Assembly: GCA_037693485.1 (NCBI GenBank)
Contig: CM075346.1
Coordinates: 132,328,501 to 132,392,500, forward strand
DNA from: Kitagawia praeruptora
Lineage: Eukaryota > Streptophyta > Magnoliopsida > Apiales > Apiaceae
Length of the DNA stretch: 64,000 nucleotides
Reading direction: 5' to 3'
The position numbers and the translations under genes are program-made. Below are positions 44,376-55,600 of this stretch, in pieces. The notes under the pieces are model-generated. The model was not told the DNA's origin, ran no database searches, and saw nothing but the letters and a program-made list of their open reading frames with translations. Every line of letters begins with the position of its first letter. The first letter of the stretch is position 1.

Positions 44376-44610
44376 ACTATTTCTGGAATTAAGTTTATAC
44401 TATTTCTGGAGGTTATACTATTTCTAGAAGTTATACTATTTCTGGAAGCTATACTATTTCTGGAAGCTATACTATTTCTGGAGGCTTCAGCATACTATTT
44501 CTGGTATACTATTTCTGGAGATATGTTATACTATTTCTGGAGGCTTCTGCATACTATTACCAAGATATTTCAGTTATACTATTTCCAGCCATCCATACTA
44601 TTACTGAGAT
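44376..44610. repeat. TACTATTTCTGGAGG repeats in the outer solo LTR
   Basis: About ten copies of ATACTATTTCTGGA(A/G)G(C/T)T, 18-19 bases each at the start, then looser. They lie where the related LTR at 27751 has its ACTATTCAT repeats. Confidence 0.8.
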
Positions 44611-45686
44611 GCCATACTATTACAGGGGAATGAATGTATTATTTCTAGACCAGTTATACTATGACCGGGTATTTTTTAAAGAAGGCAACAGGAGATGTTT
44701 TACTGATTGTTATAAAAGAGAAAGCATCAGTAGCAAAACAGAGACACACGAACATAACACAACATTTCAAACACAGCAGCCTCATCTCTCTCAAGCTCAT
44801 GAACACCAAGAATAAATTAATTTCCAGAAAATCAAGTTCATACCCTTTGCAATATTTTATCCAGTGGAACTTGTTTATTTGTGATTCTTGTATTACTAGC
44901 GAATCAAGTTTCCTAGTTCTTATCTTGATTTTTATTAACTAAATTAGAAAAGTTCATGTCGAATTTTCTAATTAGTTTTTATTAACAAGATAATAATCTG
45001 TACTGAAAATTGTAACACCCAACAAATTAATATATTGTTATATTCAACTTGAAATTTATTTCAATTTATTCCGCACAAATTTGTCTAAATCAAATTTTAT
45101 TTAAAGGACAAATTTTGATAAATCGGTATAGATTGTATTCAACCCCCTTCTACAATCTTATCGGATCTAACAACCTTCTAAATAAAATTTAAACACCTTC
45201 CAAAAAAAGCACTTAATTTATTTTAAAAAAACAAAATCACTTATGCGCCTCACTGACACCTCTCTCCTGCGCACAGAAAACGGAGGCAGCCAAATGTTTG
45301 ATCAATCACTTACATAATTAAAAAAAAAATCTAATAAATAAAGTAAAATGCATATATTTTTTAAAGGAAAATCGAATAATTTCTTACATAATTATATACG
45401 AGAAAAATGGACTTGAGATTTTCCTCAGAAATTTCTCCCGAGGTTATAATACAAAGAGTCTATAAAGTAAGTGGTCCCGCATAGATATTTTTGTAAATAT
45501 TAATTTTTTTTCTAAGTAAATATACCTAAATACTCTTAAATTTATATTAAAAAGCTTTTAAACTCAGGGTTGTCTCCTGAGGTCATCCTCAGACACATGA
45601 ATCCCATTATATACTCTTTTTAATTATATTCCAATTGAAATTTTCCACACGCACCGAACTTATAATTAAACTAAAATAATATTATA

Positions 45687-46290
45687 CTAGCTTAAACCCC
45701 GTACGATGCACAGATTTTGTAATAATTATATGATTTTTTTTAATTTGAATTAAAATTTTAAAACAGAAATATTGTAGATTAATTTTTAAATAATATGAAG
45801 TGATAATAATTATATATATGTTGCACGTGATATTTTTAGAAAATGATGAATTTGAGTAAGAAAATGTAGAAAAGATGATACGTTTTAACTAAAAGAGAAA
45901 AATGTTCCTAAAATTAACTTTAGATATCTTACCTAAAGTTGATAGCATTTTGTGTATAAAATATAACATATAAATAAGGTAAGAAAAAGATAATAAAAAA
46001 TAAATAGAATAACACAAAACAAAATAGAAAGATAATGTATTAAAAGATAATGTATTTTTAAATAAAATATAAAAGATAATGTATTTTACGTGAAAAAAAT
46101 TGATTAGTAATTAAAAAAAATAAAAAGTAACATGTTTTACTGAAAAAGGAAATTTATTAATTATTAAAAACTATAAATAATTAAGTAAAATTAACATGTA
46201 CAGTTAAATACGGGTAAATAAGTGAAATCAACAGGTACCGTACTGACCAACCAAACTTTTAATGTTTCGTCTATTATATAATAGTATAGA
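45687..46290 (-). mobile_element. Helitron-like element B
   Basis: On the minus strand it starts A|TCTATACTATTATATAA at 46290. It ends with a short hairpin (TGTGCATCGTACGGGG, imperfect), then AAGCTAG|T at 45687. TC start, hairpin, CTRR end and insertion between A and T are the Helitron signature. About 604 bases, non-coding. Confidence 0.55.
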
Positions 46291-46607
46291 TTAGCTTAAA
46301 ATTCGTGCATTGCAAGGATCTTTTATATTATATGATTTTTGTTCTTTAATTTGAATTAAATTTTGTAAGATATGAAATTTGTAAGCTTAATTTTTAAATG
46401 ATATGGTTTGATATTAATTATATATATGTGATCCGTGATATTTTTAAAAAATAGAGGCTTTTAATTAAAAATATAGAAAATACGATACATTTTAGTTGAA
46501 AAAGGTAATTGGTTAATTATTGGTAATTATAATATAATTAATTTATTTTATTAAGTATAAGAGTATGGAGAAGGGAAGAGATTTAGAAAATTATATATTA
46601 GTAAATA
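46291..46607 (-). mobile_element. Helitron-like element C
   Basis: The minus-strand 3' end is TGCAATGCACGAATTTTAAG, then CTAA|T at 46291, directly abutting the start of element B. The 5' end near 46607 (TATTTACTAATATATAA) looks like a diverged TCTATACTATTATATAA. Confidence 0.4.
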
Positions 46608-47090
46608 CTAGCTTATAATCCGTGCAAAAGCACGGATTACTTTTATTTTTATAGTTTGCTTATAGTGTAGTATAATATAAATATTATAATATGTTGTTAC
46701 GATAATTTGAACCTTACACCTTTAAATATAACAACTTTTAGTATTAAATATAAATTAATATGCTGTTCACAAAATCGAACCTTAAACCTTTATATAAAAC
46801 AATTTTTAGTATTGATATATCTAACGGTGATCGTATATTTGAATCGAAGATCTAACGATTGTAAATGAAAGGGATAATAAAAAATGAGGTGATAACGAAA
46901 AATGAGGGGTTAACCAAACTACAAAATATACCCCATTTTACTTATTATTTATTTTATTTTAAATCATCCGTCATAGTATTTGAAAGAAGATGTTTTAGTT
47001 AGAGAAAATGGAAAATGTAATGTGTTTTAGTTGAAAAAAGTAAGTGGGTAGGTATTAGTAATTATAATATTATTATTTTCTTTTATTAAA
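46608..47090 (-). mobile_element. Helitron-like element D (3' end clear, 5' end not found)
   Basis: The minus strand ends CCGTGCTTTTGCACGG (perfect 6-bp stem), then ATTATAAGCTAG|T at 46608. No matching TC start was found before element A begins at 47091. AT-rich, non-coding. Confidence 0.4.
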
Positions 47091-49104
47091 TCTATATTTA
47101 TACTATTATAAGCAAAACAAGCAAGTTATATTTGGTTAGTACGTTGGTTGGTTAACGTTTCCAAAAAAAATGGTTAATACCTTCCTAAAAATAACAAGTT
47201 AAAAAACATATTAAAAAAATTATTTTATTTATCATAAATAACAAAATTTACCAATAATGTACAAAAATATATTTTTTTAAAAAAATTTAACAAAAAACTG
47301 TTAAAATTACAAATTCAATTAAATTATATTAATTAAAAATAAAAACCAAATGTTTTACAGAATTATAAACGTTTTCACTTATATCCCGATCAGAATCATC
47401 GTCCGCACACACTTCTTTCAACGATTCTTTCTTCGACGATTTTAGGTTACACTTATTAATTTTTTAAAACTATCTATTGAATTCTTAAGATATTTAACAA
47501 TAAATTTAAAAAAATGTTAAATTAATGATTTTTATTTATGTCATGAAATTAAGTCATTTTTTATTTCTCAGTCAGATTGTATTGTCAATCGAGGGTTTTC
47601 TCGATTGGGCTCTTGTTGAGTACTGAATACAGCAAAAGAATACATAGCGGGGTGAATGGATTCTTGAACTTTTCTGGTTCTTGAATCTGTGTAGCAGATA
47701 AGTATCTGTGTGTGCAAATGTGAAGGTGCGGATAAGAAATGACACAAGACACAATATCACTTTAATCAAATATATTATTAGATAAAGGTTGCTACAATAT
47801 GTGAATACAAATGATAGTATTCCCAGCTTCGTTTTTCTCAGGGAGATATGACTTACAATGAATAAAAAACTTGACTCCTCAAAAAAGTTAACAACTAAGG
47901 AAGTGAGGCTGTATCCTTATAGAACATGGATACAACCTACTTACTGCAAATAAGGTACCTGAACAAATTACTTTCTAGTCCGTCTATCCTTTTTGAGTAA
48001 GTGTCCAAACGGTTACAAATTTGACTTTGCAAAGCCTGTTCAGATCCACTTCTTTAGCCCTTTGTCTCTTCTATACCTCTCCAAGCTTCCTTGTAGGCTT
48101 TCCAGAGCACATTACAGATTGTGGTCCATAAAGTGCATTGGCTTGTTGTAGGTTTCAGACTTGTACAATTTCTTCAGTATTTTGTCTCTAAGAATGTATT
48201 CGAGAAGTGACTAAGTGATTGATTCGAGAACTAGGATTAGATAACTCTGAGTTCTCGAATAATGTATGATTTACATATCGAAACACTTCTCGAATAGTAC
48301 TTTTCTCCAGGGTTCCTTGAGTTGTCGAATAGAACACTTGACTTGACGAATCCCTGAGATATCGAATAGTTCATTCAGAGTCCTTGAGATATCGAATGGA
48401 ACTTTGACTTGTTGACTCTTTGAGAACTCGAATACCACTTTGACTTGTTGACTTCTTGAGTTCTCGAATAGAGCATTTAGACATGTCGAATCTCTGAGAT
48501 ATCGAATGAGATATCGAACAGTTCATTTTGATATATCGAACAGTTCATTCTGAGATATCGAACAGTGTCTTCTTAGATATCGAATATCTGACTTCTCGAA
48601 TGCTAGACTTCTCGAATAAACAAAAGTACTTCTCGAATTGGTACTTAGGCAAATTCTTCATTTCTTCAAATCCCAACTGTGATTTATTTGACAGTCTTCA
48701 TCTTCTTGCTTGAGGCATGAACCTTGGAACTTCTTTCAAGCATTATTCTTGACTATATAAGTACAGTTACACAACTAGGACTTGATGCCTACTACAAGTA
48801 CAGAACAGGTAGAAACTCTACAACTAGAGGTTTCCTCAGTTAAGAGGTCATGTAAGTAATGCAAAACATTAAAAAAAAATTAGGCTTGTTATTAGATGTA
48901 AACAAGCATGCCTCTGTGACTAACAGCTCTAATGTTTAATGAATCCTTTTTAATTGTTTATCAAAAAAAAAGTATGGAATATATGTAAATTTAAGAATAA
49001 TAATAAAATATATTAAAATTTTATATCAAATCAAATAATTAATATATTAATTCATAATAATAATAATATAAGATAGCCCGTGCTTTGCACGGGTTATAGG
49101 CTAG
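47091..49104 (+). mobile_element. Helitron-like element A, about 2 kb
   Basis: Starts A|TCTATATTTATACTATTA at 47091. Ends CCCGTGCTTTGCACGGG (7-bp stem), TTATAGGCTAG|T at 49104. No Rep/helicase is present, so it is non-autonomous. It encloses an LTR-like stretch (about 47570-48850), either captured or inserted later. Confidence 0.55.
48185..48655. repeat. TCTCGAATA / GAGATATCGAATAG repeats in an LTR-like fragment
   Basis: About twenty CGAATA or CGAACAG motifs, many as GAGATATCGAA(T/C)AGTTCATT. Nearby minus-strand sequence at 47620-47650 (CCATTCACCCCGCTATGTATTC) recalls the end of a copia LTR. Bounds of the LTR fragment are uncertain. Confidence 0.55.
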
Positions 49105-49340
49105 TATATATAGAAAGAGAAGAGATATTTTCTGATATCATAATGAATCACACTTATTATTATATTCAAAAAATTTGAAATTCTAATTAACTAATCACAA
49201 ATTTTTTTTTTGGTTTCAAAAAAAAAAACTAATCACAATTTTTAGGATTAAATGAACAAAAAATTCTTCAAATTTAAAATTTAAAAGGTGCCGCACCCAA
49301 AAGTCCAAAACCTTAACTAACCACACAAAATTAACAAGGT

Positions 49341-49515
49341 AAATGTTAAATCCAGAGCAACATTTTTTATTTTCAGAGCAAGTTTCCTTGTAAAGACCAA
49401 ATTGTCCTTATTTTTGTGAATGCAGGGGACTAGACTTGGTTTAAACTAAGGGCAATTTTGTTATTTCACAGAAATTTGCTCTGAAAATAAAAATTTTGCT
49501 CTGGATTTAACATTT
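49341..49515. mobile_element. MITE with AAATGTTAAATCCAGAGC ends, upstream of ALG5
   Basis: Terminal inverted repeats of about 35 bases: AAATGTTAAATCCAGAGCAA through TTTTCAGAGCA, and the reverse at 49480-49515. It ends about 180 bases before the ALG5 start codon, so it lies in the promoter. A related fragment is at 63928-63965. Confidence 0.75.
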
Positions 49516-49577
49516 CTTGTTAACAACTGAGCTGAACTGGGCTAAAAAAGTGAGAGATTAGCTCATTAAATGCAACA

Positions 49578-49606
49578 AACAATTGGGCCAATTAAGCCCA
49601 AAAACA
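49578..49606 (+). promoter_or_regulatory. site-II-like promoter motifs of ALG5
   Basis: TTGGGCCAATTAAGCCCAA holds TGGGCC and its inverse AGCCCA, the TGGGCY motif common in plant housekeeping promoters, about 100 bases before the start codon. Confidence 0.45.
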
Positions 49607-49695
49607 AAATATTTTCCGATCTAATTAAAGCATCATTTTGAACAGTTACAAGTAAACTCAACGACTCAACAAACTTAATTGTCAAAATCGAAGAA

Positions 49696-52600
49696 ATGGA
49701 GTGGCGATTAACAACAATCGTATTAATAATCATAATTACAGCGCTATTTGTAGCATTTGGATTAGCAATTGCTATTGTTTTCGAAACGAATCGAAGAAAA
49801 TTCAATCACTCGTGCGTTTTTTCCAGCTCCTCAAACCCTAATTCAACTACTTTTTTGTATGTATAGGTGTGTGTAATTGAAATGTGTTTTGTGTTTGTTG
49901 ACAGGCACCTGGAGGCTCACCCGATTATCGAGGATCCGAATTCACTCAATCCGGTATAATTCTGTTGTGTGATTGTAAATTATATGCTTACATTTGTTTT
50001 TGTATGTATTTTGATGTTATTTGATTGTATGTTGTTGGGTGTAATGTACGTAGGTGTGTTGTTTAAACTCGATAATTGAATTAAATGTAGTCGTCGGTAG
50101 TGAGTGGTTATTGTGATGGTTTTGTGGAGCAGAGTTGGAGAATATTGATTACGAAGTCCGGTTAAATGTCTTTGTAAATGTACGCGTGTTGTTGTATTTG
50201 TGTTTGAACTGATTTGCGGTTACGTTGTGATGAAGGTTATCTGGTATGGCTGTTAATGATTTTTGTTTCTTTGATAGTAGTATCAGTAGATGTAATTTTT
50301 ATGCTGGATTAATTGAATTATAGATTTAGCGGGCGACTGGATGAGTTTTCAGTATTGAAAATGAACAGATTACTTGACTTTTATTCTAGTTGGATGTGCT
50401 TGATGGTAAGAATTGCTCAAATTTTTGTGCCAACATGTGCTTATTTGTTTACAAGTTAATGAACTTGTGATGAGTTAATTGTTGATTACCCAAGTGGTTC
50501 ACTTCAATATTATCACCTTGCTGTGTATTCATCTGAACGATACTATAATCTGAATATGTTAAAGTGTTAAACAATTAACATGGACGATTCATATTTTACA
50601 GATGACCCCTTATTTTGTCTTTTAGTGGTTCATCATGTACATTTCTTACATGATGAACAACTGGAATCTTTGTGTCCCCCAAAACACTGTCCCGGCAGTC
50701 TCTGAGTATTTTGGTGCAGAATTAGATATTTAGAGGGTGTTTGGGATTGCTTAAAATAAGTTACTTTTGATAACAGCCTGTTTGGGAAACATGACTTAAA
50801 GCTAAAAATGGCTTTAAGTCATTTTTGGCCTGTTTGTGTAGTGTGACTTTAAGCCGACTATAAGTTAAAAAACTGCTTAAAGTCAAAAGTTCCATTTAGG
50901 TACTTTTGACTTATGGCTTATGACTTATTGAGTTTTTTTTTTTTTTTTTTTCTTTTTTCACAATTCTTGTAAAGTTTAAATATTATGAATTTAAAATTTT
51001 TTTAAGCCAAATATCACTTTAAGTCAAAATTATTAAATCCTCATTTAACTTTAAGTAAAATTACCCAAACACATTCATTCAACTTAAAGTAAACAACTTT
51101 ACTTTCTCCTTTAAGTTAAAAACACCTCCATTAAGTCAAAAGTAACTTATTTTAAGCAATGCCAAACACCCACTTAATGGAGGTGTTTTTAACTTAAAGG
51201 AGAAAGTAAAGTTGTTTGCTTTAAGTTGAATGAAAGTGTTTGGGTAATTTTGCTTAAAGTTAAATGGAGGTTTAATAATTTTGACTGAAAGTGAAATTTG
51301 ACTTTAAAAAATTTTAAATTCATAATATTTGAACTTTACAAGAATTGTAAAAAAAAAAAAAAAAAAATCGATAAGTCATAAGTCAAAAGTACCTAAATGG
51401 AACTTCTGACTTAAAAGCAGTTTTTTAACTTAAAGTCGGCTTAAAGTCATGATTGCCAAACAGTCCAAAAACAACTTAATGCTCATTTTTGCTTTAAGTT
51501 GATGTTGCCAAACATGTTGTTAGATTGAAAATGTGAGAATAATGTCAAAGATTTTTTGAAAAATGGTAAGATGGTAAAATATCTTGTGCCAAGAAACATA
51601 TACTGTTGTCATACATGTCGTTACTTTTAAAAAAATATGGGGTTTCTATTCTCTCAGTAATGTGGATTGTCGATGTGTAGTGCACTCCTTTCGATCTACA
51701 TGTGGTCTGTCTTAAAGGTCTGTGTATGGTGCAAGATGGTACACTATACTTTTGCAAAGGCTAAACCAATACTAAATTAGCCATGAGATGATTGGTAAAT
51801 CTATATGACAGTGTTGTGGACATACTAAATTGAGTTACGTTTTTTTTTTTATCTCAGGTTCAATGTCCTTATATCTCTGATCCTGCTGAAAAGTACATGT
51901 CATTAGTCGTGCCTGCCTTCAATGAAGAACTTAGGCTTCCAGGAGCTCTTGAAGAAACAATGAAGTAAGCTCTAATATTTTGTCGGAACTTTTAATTTGT
52001 TGATTATTATGCCATAAAAGAAAGGGTTTACTATTAATTGCATGCTGTAAATTTAAGTTTGAAGAAGAATGGAATTGATTGAAAGTAGTGGTGGTGGAAG
52101 GAGAGAGAAGGTATATAGGAGCGAAAAAGTGGAGAAAATATAATGATCAACTCTTGCTTCTTTACCATATATGAAATTATGTAAAAACAGTTTGAATGCT
52201 TATGGCCTTCTTCCTTTAAGGTTATTAGCTTGATTTCCAAAGTGAATGTTAGTTAAGTGTTGTAAACACATCGATATGGTAACTTGTTGGTAGATCATGA
52301 TTTTCTTAACTTGTAAGTACTTGTATTGTGCATTGTAGATAATAGATAATATGGGAATAAATAAGTAATGCCATATTATGTTCTATTATCTCCTTCTAGT
52401 TTCTTGTATCTTGAACTATCAGATTACTTAGATCTTAATTCTTCCCAACCACTCTCCAAGATTTCTGATCTCTCTTAGTTTTGTCAAGCAACCTCAAGTT
52501 TGTCAGCCGGCTCTGAGTTATGATTTGTAGATGACTTCATCCAATTCCATCTGCTCTTGATCAACTCTGTTAATGAATCACCTAATTTTTTGGCTGAACA

Positions 52601-55600
52601 AAAGTTGCTATCACTTTTTACTCGATGACCTTTCTTGTATAATTAGGCATATAGTTTTTAATATGAGTGGCTAGATGTGAGTAAATATTACTTCTGTTAG
52701 TAAGCTTACACGTACAAAAATATGTTGATTGAAATAAGATATGAATATGAATGTCTTGATAATACTTGGATATATGGCTGTAGTTATCTCCAACAACGCG
52801 CTGCGAAAGACAAAACCTTTACTTACGAGGTACCACTTCAATCTCATTACTTTGGATTTGCTGCATACTTTTTCGTCTAGAGATTATGAAAAACACGACA
52901 TGTTTACTACAGCTTGAACATATTTGTGGATCCTTTATTTATGCCAACTCAAACATTGATCACTCTGAGGTTTCAGATTTAGCAAGATAGATAATAAAAC
53001 AACAATGTGTCTATGTACTGATAGACGAAATTGAAGTTATGATATGAGTTGAAGCAAGCATGAAATTCAGTGTGATTGTACTGACGTTTTTCTTTTCTAG
53101 CATCTTCTTCCCTCAATTTCTGATCTGGATTCCCCTTGTCACTCTTCAGGGTTGCTACTATCAAACAAGACTTTCAAAAAAAAAAAAATGACTTGTAACA
53201 TATTCATGAACTTTCTTCATTAAACGACAACACCCATCTAATGACTTAATGTTGAAGGACCCTTCTACTTTCTTCATTAAACGACAACACCCATCTAATG
53301 ACTTAATGTTGAAGGACCCTTATAGAGAAGGAACATGATAATGCACGTTAAGCAGAGGAATAGCAAGGGTCTAGAGATTTAATTCTAGTTGAAGTGTTAG
53401 ATATAAAGAAGACTGTTGTCAACTTAGTCTATAAATATAGCTCAAACTTCATTCAGTTGTATCTAACAAGCTTATTCTCAATGTAGCCTTATAACAGATT
53501 TCCACTATCTTGTAACAAACTATTATATTCAGTAATATAGATATACATTTTCATGCCTTCTTCTTCATTGATTCCTCCATTGTTATGAAGCTTATCAGTA
53601 CTGTAATAATAAATCTTATATGGTATCAGAGCCTCACCTCGATCTGTGAGCTCGATTTGTTATCTTCCGCTGCTACAACGTGTTCGTTGTCTTCATCATT
53701 TCCGCCATTAAAGCCTCGTGCGAAAGCTTCGATTTCATCTCTTCGGTCGTAAGCCAATTTTTATTCATCTCTCTCCAATAAATCTGTTATACTCGTTGAG
53801 TTTCGTTGTTATTTGCATCGATGTATCTAGAATTGAGTTTGTGTTCATCAATTTTATGAAAATTTTCATCTGTCTCTGTTGTGCCATCTTCAGACCTGTG
53901 TTTTCTAGCTTCGATCTTTCTCGATTGTTGCTCTATTAAATCTGTTTCATATTTGTAAATCATCATCATCATCAAATCATCACAAAAATCATATCATCTT
54001 ATACTACTCGAAGTGTGCTGTGTTAGACTCACATCTACCAATTTGTGAGCTCTTATCTCTGTTTGTTTGTTGTCTATCAAGTGTTCGACGATTTGTCGCA
54101 CTCAACTTTGTGTCAATTTTGCATACTCTGTACTCCAATTCTATATCAATTTGTGTTTGTTCATCCTAGTCTATTTGCCCTCATCCTCATGATTTCACAT
54201 GTTTATCCCTTCCAATCTGTAATCTCTCGATTCGAAATTATGGTCGAGTGCTGTGATTTCTCTCAAGTACAACTACCCGCACCTTGATTGCTCTGTTATG
54301 TTCCATAATTAATTGGAATCTCCCTTACATCGACGTAATGGTTTACCGTATTGGCCCTTACTTTGCTATCGGTTCATTCATGATGTGATCTTCATGATAT
54401 GCACCTTACATGCTGCTACTAGTGTGAATCAGTGTTGATGATACTTGCAAGTTTGTTTACGGTGCTCTGCTGTTGATGCTCCATAATGTGCTCTACTAAA
54501 CTTCTAGCTGTTACTATTGCTACTTGCTCCGTATTGTTCATGTCACCCATAGACTCCGGTTACTATTGTTACTCCTTGTTACCAGTACTCCATTGTGCGT
54601 TGATGAAGTTACCTACTGCTGTTGTTACCGAATCTCATTTCTTCCAGTCAAGAAATTCTTCCCTACTACTTACATACATGACATGATCACTAAGAATCAT
54701 ACATGATGTGTTGACTTTCAGTAAATGAAAGTCATTGTCTACCCTTGCTGGAGTTTCCAGCTGCTATGTTACCTTGCATTCTGATTGCTATGATGCTATT
54801 AGTTGCAATTATTGTGGCTTTTGCCATATCGACTTTGTTACCTGCTTGCAGTATTGGCTTGCAGCATTGTTGCCTTCATACATGATGTGATCTTCATGTA
54901 TGAACACTACCTACCTGCTATCTACTTGCCTTCTCCTGGATTCATTCTGGAGTTTCAAGACTTACCATCTTTAGTTGAAGTTGATTCTGTTGTGCAGCAT
55001 TCTACTACCCTGATATACCTTTGCCGTTTGACACTTACCACTTATCTTGATTGCTACTTCATTGTTGCTCTTCATTTGAGTTCACTTGTCCTGTTTTGGT
55101 GGATTACTTCCCTGATGTATTCTCTGGCGCTGTTGCTTGCCTAGTTGCCTACAACATCTATCCAGTTGCCTATCTACTGCTATGATAATTCACCTTCAAG
55201 TTGGATGTTTGCCTTGTTTTACCACATCCAACTTGAGGGGGGATGTTAGATATAAAGAAGACTGTTGTCAACTTAGTCTATAAATATTGCTCAAACTTCA
55301 TTCAGTTGTATCTAACAAGCTTATTCTCAATGTAGCCTTATAACAGATTTCCACTATCTTGTAACAAACTCTTATATTCAGTAATATAGATATACATTTT
55401 CATGCCTTCTTCTTCATTGATTCCTCCATTGTTATGAAGCTTATCAGTACTGTAATAATAAATCTGATATGAAGCAATCGGAGTGATTTGATTACTGATG
55501 ACCGGCAGGGGAGAAGGGTTTCTCTGTTGTCCTGAGATAATACTCAGCATAGACGAGGATGTCAGGGATCTGAAGAATCCTAGATCTTAAGCTTATTTTC

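Larger units (their letters stand above)
42470..45172 (+). mobile_element. solo LTR of a SIRE-like copia element, interrupted
   Basis: Starts TGAAAGGC and ends CGGATCTAACA, with ACCTT on both sides (42465-42469 and 45173-45177). Landmarks match the LTR at 27751 in order: ACAACTCAACT, GAAAGAAGTTC...GATCAAGCCTCAGTG, TGAACCAGA, and ATTCAACCCCCTTCTAC before the end. Without the nested LTR at 42634-43617 it is about 1714 bases. No internal region adjoins it, so it is probably a product of LTR-LTR recombination. Confidence 0.85.

Noticed and set aside
48185..48655. Regularly spaced short repeats as a CRISPR-like array
   Set aside because: Spacing and units vary, there are no constant spacers, and the context is a plant LTR-like fragment.
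53718..55144. Several frames of 60-113 codons inside the ALG5 intron 4 element
   Set aside because: No retrotransposon motif, and the frames overlap and change. They fit a non-coding interior rich in TGTTAC and GCTACT.
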